Positions 41,601-53,600 of a DNA stretch of 64,000 bases are shown here, piece after piece. The position numbers and the translations under genes are program-made. Position 1 is the stretch's first letter. Every line of letters begins with the position of its first letter. Where the stretch lies: positions 31,720,369-31,784,368 of the forward strand of contig NC_087064.1 in the NCBI RefSeq assembly GCF_963678635.1, given 5' to 3'. The DNA comes from Symsagittifera roscoffensis (taxonomy: Eukaryota; Xenacoelomorpha; Acoela; Convolutidae). The notes below the pieces were generated by a model that was given only the letters and a program-made list of their open reading frames with translations, ran no database searches and was not told the origin of the DNA.

Positions 41601-44600
41601 CTACGTTATGCACACAAAATATTAAATTTTGCATGCAAAAATTTTTTTTCGAAAAATGTTTGTTTGCGTACGAAATTCGATTTGCGGTTGAAAAAAAACA
41701 AAAATTTTTTTGGGCCAAATTTTCAAAATTACTTGTCACCATCAAAAAAAATGCCAGTCATACAATTTCCATATATGGGAATTGTATGATAAGCATTTTT
41801 TTCAAAAAACGAAAACCTCAGTTTTTTTATCACCAGACTGTTTTATTAGAATCAAACAGCCACAGAAATAAGTTTATACCAGTTTTCAACCATTTTTAGA
41901 AATTGTATGAAAATTGTATGACAAGCATTTTCCCACACACTTGATGTATGGAATTGTATGATAAGCATTTTTGGTGTATGGAGGTCAACCCGGGTTTATG
42001 CATTGAAACATGCAGATATTCTGTAGTCCGTACATATTTAGCAGACATTTTGTATGTAATCTGTATACAATTTGAACAAAATTGATTAAATATACCGATT
42101 TTATACAGATTTGTAGCCTAAACACTGTGTGCGTCGCAACAATTTCAGTTTTGACCGTTCATTTTTTTACTTAAAGAATTTTTACACAACTTTAATAAAA
42201 ACTTTTCTCAGTGTTATAGTGAGCGGACCTCACTTGAGGAAAATTGTTCACCGCAAACTACAAAGCTTAAAAGATCCTTAAAAAATTTTGCAATCTAAAT
42301 GTTCCCGCGGTAAAAAAAGTTATGCGATTTTAAATATCTTCTCAGCGCAATTTTAAAAAAAATCATCAAAAAAAATTTAGAAAATTTAACATAGAGCAAA
42401 TAGTTTTTGCAGCAACTTTTCCCACAAAAAACAATTTACTCATATCATCTGATTGGCGATAATTTGAAGAAAATCAGTATATAATTTGTATATAGTCTGA
42501 ATAAAATTTGTATACAAAATGTAGATAATCTGTACACAGCCTGTCTTTAATCTGTATAAAATCGGTATATAATTTGTAGAGAATTTGTAGATAATTTGTA
42601 GATAACCTGTATAAATCTGCATAAAATCTGTATGTAGTATGCAGGAATTTTGATGCAGAAAAAAAACAGAATTGGATTGTTTTGGCAATGATTGCAAAAT
42701 GAATGGACACAGTATGAAAATTTTTGCAAATAAAATTGCATTATTAAAACTACATAATCAAAGTTATACTATATAAAAATACAACAGATACGAAACCTGT
42801 ACATTTTTCTGAAGATAATCGATTTTTATCCATTTTTGTCGCTGCGGGTTCAGCTAAACTATTAATTACGATTTTTCCTTTTTGGGGATTACTTTTAAGG
42901 TCTTATACGAAGTATGTACTCATCATTTACACATTACTCATTCAATAAACACAAAATATATTACCTGGTATCTTTGTAATGCAAATCTTGCAAAACTTAG
43001 CAAAAAATCTTTCGCAGGAACACATAAGCTTTTTCTTTGCGAAGTTTTGGATCAGTTGTTTTCTTGCAAGCTTCGCGTACGATTTTCAAAAAATTTGCAG
43101 TTTTTGAATAATTATTTATTTTTTTTATATTCCCTTAAATTTGGTGTATTTCATAGTTTCTGTTACTTTGAAGCATGTATTTACACACATAGGAAATTGA
43201 CAGAATACTGTTTGCCCCAAAGTGTGGGATACTTAGAGAAAATGCACATAACAACTTTGGTTAATAAAGTTATATTGATGATTTTTCAATAATTTTCAAA
43301 AGGGTGAATAAGTGATAAAATGAAGTAAAATATTTGCAAGCGAATAGAACATTTTCAGTTTTTGCAGGTAAACATTTCATGTTAATAATAATATTGGGGA
43401 AATTACTTACTTCATGATTCATAGACTTTTGTCATAAATTGTTACTGCATGGTTAAGCGTAAGCAACGTATTAAAGAACTATTGCGATAACCTTGGAAGA
43501 TTATTGTTCCGACTTTCGATACGAAAGTAACGGAATATTTGTGCTCGGGGTGGGTTTTTTTTTCTTCAGACAAATTTCGACTTCTTAACTAGCCATTTTT
43601 GACGGAATTTTTTTTATATCATTCGAAAACTATTGTTGTCCTGAGCTTAAGTTTGAAAAGATATTTCACCTGTGACCATTTTCGTAAAGTTATGAGGGTT
43701 TAAAGATTGCCATTTTGACCAATTTGGGACAATTAACACGCGATATAATTCGCGCTATTAAGGCGTAAGCGGAGATTTAATCCTTCTCAGAAATCGTTCC
43801 AAATTGGTCAAAAGAAGCTTATTCGCCATAATTGGTTTGTTACAAGGAGCAAAATTTATCTTTTTGTACTTTGTATGGCGTGTGGGGGGATGATTTTCAT
43901 AAAAAATGTCAAATTTTAGAAAAAAAAATTTTTCATTTCATTTTTTCATACATTTAATTTTTAAATGTTATTACTGCTCCATAAACCTTAAAAGGCAGTC
44001 GGAACATTCAGGGCTTCACCCTGATACGAGCAGTCTTGTTGTTTTTGTAAAGTTTGCATTTTTACTTGACAATCAGAATAAAGCAAAATTTTCCGGAAGT
44101 TTGGAAGTTCTGTAAAGTTTGAACTTCGAAAGTTCGAAAGACTTGCAAGTTTTTCCATCCACGTACACAAGGTTGCACATTATATATACACTGATCGGTG
44201 ACTCAATTTCAAATAACCGAGGTGGAAAAACCATGAAAGTCAATTATAAAACTTTTTTCTTTTATTTTTTTATGCAGTCAGGGTATTCAAGTTAAGCTTC
44301 GCTGAAATATCAATTTGAAAAATTAAAAGTTTGAAATTATATTTTAAAGTACTGGAATTTTAAAAATTATTAGAAAAAATTGATTTGTTATACTAAAAAG
44401 CACAAGTACGACCAATTTAGTTGACCAGTTTGGTACAGATTTTTAAAACGTTACTTTTTTAGCAACTTAGTTAAAATTTGTTTTTTTTTCTAAACATTAT
44501 AAATAGTTAAAGCTTTTTTTGTATCAAAATTTATCTTATGAGCAATAATATACATATTTTTCACCTAAACAAATAAAAACTTTCTTAAATGTGTTTTTTC

Positions 44601-47600
44601 TTCGTCATGGCATTTAAAAATGCAAAGCTGCCCAACAACTCGTCCATTTAATAGACGACGCGACGCATCAATGACAAAAATTTGAGCGTTGATCAGTTTT
44701 TGGGTTTTCTGAATGACCATATGGAGTCAAGAATTGTAGAAAAGCTTCGAATCCTCCTCAATATTATCTCACCAATATTTCATCGATGTTATTTGCAGCG
44801 TTAGAAGAATTTTTTTTCTAGGTGACTGCTGCACAAACCAGGTGGACAAGTACATGGTATTCGGACTTTTACATAAAATGATGAATCCTGACCTGTACAT
44901 GGCCAAACTTACAGACTACAAAAATGAAAGCAAGCCACTCAATTTTATAATGGTAAGATCTGCTTCAATCGAAAAATTTATCATAATAGGTGGTAGTTAT
45001 GTTTAAAAAGAGCTGAGGTAAATTGCAATACACTCCAATCTTGTCAAGACTAGCGCGAGGTGAAGCTGAGACCTGTCGAACCATGATAACACTGCAAAAT
45101 TATCGAGAGTTGTAATTCTTGTAGAGATCTCGTAAGAGAACGTAACATCACTCTGAGACAGAACTGCATCTTTATAAGACGCGCTGTTTGACTGTGGATT
45201 ATTACAGAGACAAATATCGTCAGATATCAACCACCAAATCCCTCAACGAGTTGTTTTGAAATCCACAACGAGATACCGTATATTTTGTCGGCATATGAAA
45301 TGTGTTGCAAATCCGCAACGATAGAAAAAATCAAAATTAGGTAAGAATTTTGAAGGAAAGAGCTTAGCGTTTGGAGCTGCTCTGCGTTTTAAACATTAAT
45401 TTCTGGATTCCACAACAACAAAAACATAAAAAATGGCATTGTTGCGGATTCTGCAATACTTATTTTTGAGGTTGTGGAACCCTCATAAAAGACAAAAAGT
45501 TACAGTTTGGCCTCATGAGAATTGCATAATGTAGAGGACTATCGGTTCTTTCTCATTATAGCCCCCAGTCTTGAAAGCCCCAAACTATAATAGGAATTAC
45601 TCGGTTTGTCAACCACCCTATACACAAAATACTGAAGCTCCAAACTCTCTGAGAACCTTTTTACTTGCTCAGCATCAAAACTTGGGAAAAAATCAATGAC
45701 AAGAGTTTTTTTAAGCGTTTTATGGGAGCCTGATTGTTAATGGTAATGTTTTTGTCTATCTGATTGAGATCTTTGGCAGATTTTAATCACAAATTCATGG
45801 AAATTTTGAAAACTCAATGCGCTTCAAACCACTTGCCAAGTTCTCACAAAAATATTTTTCTAACAGAAAAGTATGCACTTATTGTCAGAATGTTTGTGCT
45901 CGGGGTAGTAGATGTTGGAGGTGATCAGGGGGGGGGGGGGGGGGGGGGATGCATGGAAGACCCAATGTATTAAGATAGGTTATAGATTTCCGGTCTTCCA
46001 TATTATGTATTAAGATTGGGTATAGAGTCTACAATGTATTAAGATAGGGAATACCAATGGTAGGTTTCAGTGTGATGGTAAGATAATGGTAAGAAAAAGG
46101 TTTTTTTTTTTGGTTTTTGTGTGGCAATCTCGGCGCGCGTATCTAATTGGGAATAATTAATTGTTAATTACTTGAAGATTGTAGAATTAAGGTTATATTT
46201 TTAATTTTTCATTGCATGGTAAGTCAATGGTTAGAGTTCTTGTGCAAAAAAATGGAACTTTTATGAAAAATTTTTAAAAAAACTTCAAAAACACGATAAG
46301 ATTAGCTATTATTTGACCTAATTTATTAGATAATCTTGCTTTCTATCTAATTGAAACAATAATTTTAATTTCTATCTAATTGAAACAATGCTGTAATCTA
46401 CTGAAACTTTGAAAAAAGTCAAAGTTTTTGGAAAAAAAATTGCAAAAGTTTTTAGTTTTTGGAAAAAGTTGCAAAAATTTCAAGTTTTTGGAAAAAATTT
46501 GCAAAATCTTATAGATTTGGTTAATTTTTTTCGTTGTTTCTGATATAGTTGAAACATTATACGTACGTACAGAGTTTGAAATTGAGTTCAAATTTTATTT
46601 TAACTGGAATCATATTGAGACAATGATACAAAAACTTGAATAAAGTTTTCGATTTTCCCAAAAATTTTAAACAAAATATTGAAATACGATAAGTTTTAGC
46701 ATTATTTGAGCCTGAAAGTGGGTTATATAATGCTCTCAATATTAACAAGAAAGCTCATAACTGCTGAAATAATATTAAAGTTTCTCGTATTTCAAGAATA
46801 ATTTTGGGAAAATAGTGAAATTAATCGTAATTTTCGAGAAAGTATAGTTAAAAATTAATGGAATCTGTCCAAAATTTTCCATTTCAACCTTTTTTTTGGT
46901 GGTTAATTGGTTTTTTATCCAATTCAGGGTGAATTGAAATAGGATTCTCAAATTCAAATGAACATTAAGAGCAACATTCTACGAAATTTCTAGATCAAAC
47001 TCCATGATTAAACTCCTCCTCAGTTTTTATTCTCAATGATTAACCAAATTTTGTGTAAAAATTACAACTTCTGAGAATTTTTTCATTTTAATAATAATGA
47101 ATTTCAGATCAGTGATGGAAAATGTACAGTTAATTGCTAAAATTGACTAAAAATGGGATAAAGTTTTTCTTAAAAGTTTCGTCGATATTGGTTCAAATTC
47201 AAAAAAAATGTCTTCAAAACTGATGATTATCTCTCTGTTGCTTCTGCAACATAATTTCCATGAATTTCCGAAGAAATGTTCTATGTTTTTTATGGCTATT
47301 CTTGTTTTCTGAGAAAATTGAGTCAGAACTAGAGAATTTAGGAGGAAAATAGTATCAATTGGACGAACAATTTGCTGGCAGAGATGAAATTAGAACTGAT
47401 ACAGTCTGGTTAATATGATATAAATTGTAAATGACTTCCTCAAGGTTCCCTTGTTTAGTTGCTACAGTAAACTATTTTAGCAAAAAAACAATATTTGGAA
47501 TCAATAACTGTCACTTTTCTTGAAAAATAGTTATTTTTTTCATGAATTTCAGAAGAAATGTTCTATGTTTTTTATGGTTATTCTTGCTTTCTGCTCAATG

Positions 47601-50600
47601 CATGTTTTCGCTATTGAACACACTTTGCAAAAAAATTGAGTCAGAACTAGGGAACTTAGGAGGAATATAGTATCAATTGAACGAATAATTTGCTGGCAGA
47701 GATGAAATTAGAACTGATACCGTCTGATTATTTTTGATAAATATTGTAAATGTCTTCCTCAAGGTTCCCTTGTTCAGTTGCTACAGTAAACTTTTCAAGC
47801 AAAAATACAATTTTTGGGATTAATAACTATCACTTTTCTTGCAAAATATTTATAAACAAACGTTTTTTATTCTTAATTGATAACGGAAACTTTCTCAAAA
47901 AAACCCAAGTGAGAAAAAATCGGTGCTAGTTCATTTTTACGATTTAAGAACAAATTAGGAGCAGCTCTATTAGTAATACTCTGAACATCTCCGATAATAC
48001 GCAAGGTAACCTAGTTCCCAACACCTAAAATATAAAAATTTCCAAAAGAGCGCGTCTCAAAAAATTGTTTTAGCAAAGCAAATTATAAGGGATTAAATGT
48101 TTTCGGATCGAGTTCCATGGAAAATTTCTTGACAATTTGAACTAATTTTTTGCTGTCTTTATCATCAATCAAAAGCTTTGAATAAAAAAAAACAAATGAC
48201 AGTTCAGGTATTTTGATGAAAACACTGTATAATTTCTGACTAAATTTATCACAATTGTTTAACTTTCTCAGATTCAGTAAAAACTAGTGTTCATAGTAAT
48301 TTCTAAGTTTTTAATAAAATATATTAATTTTACCTTCTCTTGAAGTGTGTTTGGAGACTACTGAGTACATAATTTAACATTATGACGACAATGCTTCTTC
48401 TTGAAACGATTAGTGAGTTCCTCGCTGCTATAAGTATAAAAGTTACCGTTAGAACACTTCAAAACAACACAGGTTCTACGATGTCTTGATGCGTGTAAGC
48501 GAGTGTATTCTCTGCCACTATCAACACAAGCAACTCTTTCGTTTTTTATTCAGTGACGGCATCTCAATAAAAAGAAAACGATTGAATGGGAGATTTAAAA
48601 TGTATCAAATTTTTAGATAAAAAGAGTTGAATAGCCTCAAAAAAAGAATAAAAGTGGAAAAAAAAACAGCAAACTTTTTAACCAATTGTTTTTAACGTGA
48701 ACTGAAATCAGAATGGATATGCTATTTAGCCTAGCTGAAATAAAAATCATCAAATCTAACCAGAGAGTTTTCAAAAGTATCAACCAATCAGAATCGAGCA
48801 TTAATTGTAAGGAAACTTTTATCTTTTCTGATATCAACCAATCAGAATCGAGAATTGATTACAAGGAATTTTTTCTTTTCTGATATCAACCAATCAGAAT
48901 CGAGCTTCAATAGTCATGGAATTTTAAACATATTTAGTGTCAAGCAATCAGAATTGAGCTTCAATAGTCATGGAAATTTCAACTAATTTATTGTCAGCCA
49001 ATCCGAATTGAGCTCTACTACTCATGATTTTTTCGACACTTTTGATATCGTTTGTAGTTATTGAGGATACCTTCACAGGTAGTATTTGTGGTAATAACCA
49101 ACCTGAATGAAGTATTGACAGATTTAAAAAAAAATTTTGTAGATCAGAAGCAAACTATGTTTATGAAATTTCCTAATCAATCAGTTTTATTAATTTTTCT
49201 AACATAACTAAGATATAAAATTTGATACCTTAGTGGGATAAATGAGATTTTTTGTCGAGTTTTTTTTTTGTTTTTTCGATACTCATTTCAAATTTTGAAA
49301 TTTGGATAAAATTTTTTTCGATTTGTTTTATTTCTAACCAGTGAAAAAAAAAATTACCAAAATATATGTTTTTATCGTATTGTATTATAATAGACCGGAA
49401 GTCTTTTAATTTTGGATAAACGATCAAAAGATATTCTGACACATCTGGATTTTGTATTTGTATCAAATTCAAAACAGTAATCGAATTGATGTTCTCTATC
49501 TCTAATTTTTGTTTCATAGGCTCTTCCGTTGTTTTGTTTTTTACTGATTGACCACTCAATCTGAGTTACTTCTTCTAAAAAAAAACCTTGGTGATAAATC
49601 TGGCAGTACTCTTCTTTTTTTTAATCTCCTCTTCATCTTTTTAACAAAACTATTGAAATTTCTGTGTTTCTATACAAGTTAAAATTAACACAATATCCAT
49701 CAACTTCATCTTGTAGTTTTTTTGTAGTAGTTCAATTTTAAAATCTGATAAATGTTTAATTCAGACATTAAAAACGATTTGGATGGAAACATTTTTCTTA
49801 GTGAAATATACGAAGAAACTTAAAAAACTCGAGTTCTTTTTATCATTTTTAGAGTACTTTGTACTAACAATCACCGTAAATATTTTTTTTCTTAATTAGA
49901 GTCAAATTAGTTTTAAGGAAAATCATGCAGCCAATCAAAACTTCCAATTAGGGTCAAAAAAAAATTGAAAACAACCAATGAATTTCAAAAAATCTATAAA
50001 TAATGATAATGTTTTCAACTAAATATACATTCTTGTTTGTAATTTTGTTAAATTGAGACAAAATTTAGCTAAATTTTGATGAAAACAGTAATTAAATAAA
50101 TTTATCTGTAAATTCATAAGCAAATACTGGAAAATCATTTGATAATTGGTAAGTGTTTTGTGTCAATTTTGATTAAATTGTATGTTTTGTCTGACTTTTA
50201 CTCAGATTTTATAGCTCTAAATATACACTTCAGTGAGAAAAATTAGTTTCGAACCAATAAAGTCTCAATTACCAAACATGCAAAACATCACAAAGCTTTA
50301 CTGAGGTTTACAATTATCAACAAACACAAAGTCTACCAACATTTGGGACAGTTCTTTGAATTCATTCAAAGTATAGTTGACATATGCAACTTGCTTCAAG
50401 TCTTCATTTTCCTTTGCAGTGAAGAGTCGAATCTGAATGTAGGGTCGCTTGCTCATGTTGTACTTCTTGATTGTGACACACACCCTCCTCATGTTGTATG
50501 TTGCTATATCTTATACTCTATTACAGATGTCGAGCTCCTGATCCATAGTTGATTCTTTACCAGATTTGGCTTCATATAGAGGTACGAGTCCAAGATTTTC

Positions 50601-53600
50601 AGCACCGTGAATAACAGTATTCCGTATTGCCCATTTTGCTTCTCCTTCTTTTTCACCACTATGATAGACTTGTTGAGACTTTTCAAAATGTCCCAAATCA
50701 TTCCTTTTTAATAGTTGAAAGCACGGTTCCAAGTATATTTTCCCCTCGAAGGATTTTTGGAACTAAACAAATCTCCCAATTTTTTTTTGATTTTTTGAAA
50801 ACTCAATATAGTTGGGACTATCAGGTTTTCTCGAGTACATTTTGAAGAACAAAATGATCAGATGAGGAGAAATGAGAGATATGATTTTGAGATTAAATGA
50901 AAAGGGAAGTAAGCGGTATGAGTCATCGTGATTTCCATATAGGAAGTAGTACCAAATATGGAAGGATTTCCCTATATGGAAACTGCGTAGGCATTACTAC
51001 TACTATATAACTCCGCAATTTTCTGCAAAAATCATTTTTTGCCAATGGCAGCTGCTATGTGTCAAGCTCTTACCAGCTTTTATTCAGATTATAATAGTAA
51101 ATCATTGTTTATTTCTGTTTTCAACGAGTTTTACGAAAAATACATAGTAACCCAAGATTATTGCGTGTCTACTCATGATTCTTTCTTTTCCTTGGAAAAT
51201 TGCTAATTTCATATAATTTTAATTGGAACATCTCTTAGCCAAAGTCTTCAGAGATTGGACAAATATCAATACATATATCAAGAAACTGATTGTCTTTACA
51301 CTTTGTATTAGCACAGATTCTTTTCGAAAATTGTCACATCAGGTGGGGAAAACTTCAATCAGCTTCGTTGCGGAGTTCAGCATAATTTACGATGGAAAGG
51401 AGCAGAAAAAACACCAAGCGTATCAAGGAAACGGTTTATTCGGAAAAAGTTCAAAAAACATTATCCAAGTTCTAATCACGCAAACTATTCTGGCTCAGCA
51501 TTTTTAGACAGAATTCGAAAAGTTCAAAACTCAAAATGAACCTGATTTCTTAAAAACAATCGATTGTTTTATTGATGGTTATGGTTCTGTAAATAGTGAG
51601 CGTGTCAGTTTTTCTATTAATTTTTGATCCTTTCTTCATAAAAACCTAGTCAAGTTTAATTAAATTTCAATTCAAATGCTTTTCAACGAATAAATTCATG
51701 TTACTTCTTTTACAAGATGCAAAAAATTTGATCACTTTAAAACAAATATGCGTATTTTACAGAAGGTTTGTTGCAGAACGCAAATTTTTTTATATTTTAA
51801 AATATATACATTTGCAAAACCTAACTGCTTTTTTCTTGTTGTTTAGAAATTATCAGTATGGATGACTTGGAGTGCTTCCAAGTCATCCTCTTTCAGTTTT
51901 TCTTTAAAATGCGAAAATTTGTAATGAAACTGTTCTTAATTTTTTTTGATTTTTTTAACAAGTGTGCAAAAAAATTATGAAAAATTTTGCATGTTGCAAA
52001 ATTTGTAAAGAATTTTTTCGAAAATATGCAAAATTTTTCGAAAAAAATTTTTGCACAATGCAACTTTTTTCATGATTTTTCAAAAAAAATATGCAAAAAC
52101 CAAGCTTCTTTTTTCTTATGCGAATGCAAAAATGCTTTGTAAAAAAATTAAATTTTTTTCATAATTGATGACTTTGAATGCTATTCCCTATCTTAAAATA
52201 TTGTTTTTCCAATATTTTTGATCAATCTACATGCAAAAAAGAGATTTCTTTATGATCAAATTTAAAACAAAGATTTTTATTTTCTTTAATTATTGACAGT
52301 GCAAGAAAATCCTCTTTCAGTTTTTTTTAAAATGCGAAACTATTTAATGAAATTTTTCTTAATTTGCAAGATTTTCGAAGATTTTTTTTAACAAGTATGC
52401 AAAAAAATTATGAAAATTTTTTGCATGTTGCAAAATTTGTAAAGATTTTTTTCTTAAATATGCTAAATTTTTCGAGAAAATTTTTTTGCACGATGCAAAT
52501 TTTTTCATGATTATTTAAAAAAATATGCAAAAACCAAACTTCTTTTTTCTTACGCAAATGCAAAAATTGCAAAATTTTATTGTAAGAAACTTGTTAAATT
52601 ATTGCAAAAATTTTTTCATAATTGATGACTTTAAGTGCTATTCCCTATCTTAATACATTGTTTTTCCGATTTTTTTGATCAATCTACATGTAAAAAAGAG
52701 ATTTTTTCATGATCAAAAATAAAACAAAGGTTTTCATTAACTTTAATTATTAACAGTGCAAGAAAACCTTCTCAGTGCAAGAAAACCCTTTCAGTTTTCT
52801 TTAAAATGCAAAATATTTATTGAAAGTTTTCCTATTTTGCGAGATTTGCTTTGATTTTTTTAACAAGTGTGCCAGAAATTTTATAAAAATTTTTGCTTGG
52901 TGGAAAGCTTAATGTAAAACATGTTTGCAAAAGTTGTTCTAATTTTTTGCCATCTTTCTAAAAAAAAACTGTAAGAGTATTTACCAGTTGCATAACTAAT
53001 TTCACTTTTAACAAAGTTTTCCAACAAATTTTTAAACAAACATTTACCTTTGGAGTATCATAACAAACTTTTCTATGATCTGATATTTTTGTTCCTAGCT
53101 ATTTAAAATAAAATTACTAGATGCAAAGAAATTAAACTACAAAACACAAGACAATAACTAACTTATTTACAAATCAAAGAGCTGTCGAGCAGCTGAAGAA
53201 TTTTGCAAGTTTTCAATGGAGCGCAGAGCTGGTCTTGCCTCCATCACTTTTGGTTCGCTGACTGGAGTTCTTGGCTCAGAGAACTCCTCATGCTCTTCGA
53301 TGGTAATTGGGTTGTCCACAGATCCCTCTCCCCAAGGAAAGAGGAAATCGTCGAATGGTTGAGCCACATATCTAGAGTCAGGAGTTTCGGGGTAGTTTGT
53401 TCCCACATGCTCAGACACTTCCTCCATCTTTTGCATGGTTCCAAATTGGTTCTCTGTGATGGGCACTTGCGTCATATGATGTTCGTTGAAATCGCTGCGC
53501 AACACCTCCACCATGTGCCAGACTTGGATTGGGATGTTCATTCGTGCCAGAAAAACTCCACGAACTGTTTCTCGCACTTGAATTTGTACTAAATCAGCCA

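Noticed and set aside
42440-42741. Three overlapping minus-strand open frames rich in Tyr and Ile
   Set aside because: They are the three readings of the ATAATCTGTATA minisatellite; all frames being open at once is a repeat effect.
42882-43292. 136-codon plus-strand open frame in intron 3 of gene copy 2
   Set aside because: Low-complexity Phe/Leu/Tyr content and no homologue pattern; length is not surprising in this composition.
45003-45230. 75-codon minus frame with mixed composition
   Set aside because: Inside an intron, no domain, no neighbouring exon; could not be supported.
53203-53592. 129-codon plus-strand open frame
   Set aside because: Lies antisense to the 160-residue minus frame, which has the more protein-like composition; treated as a shadow.
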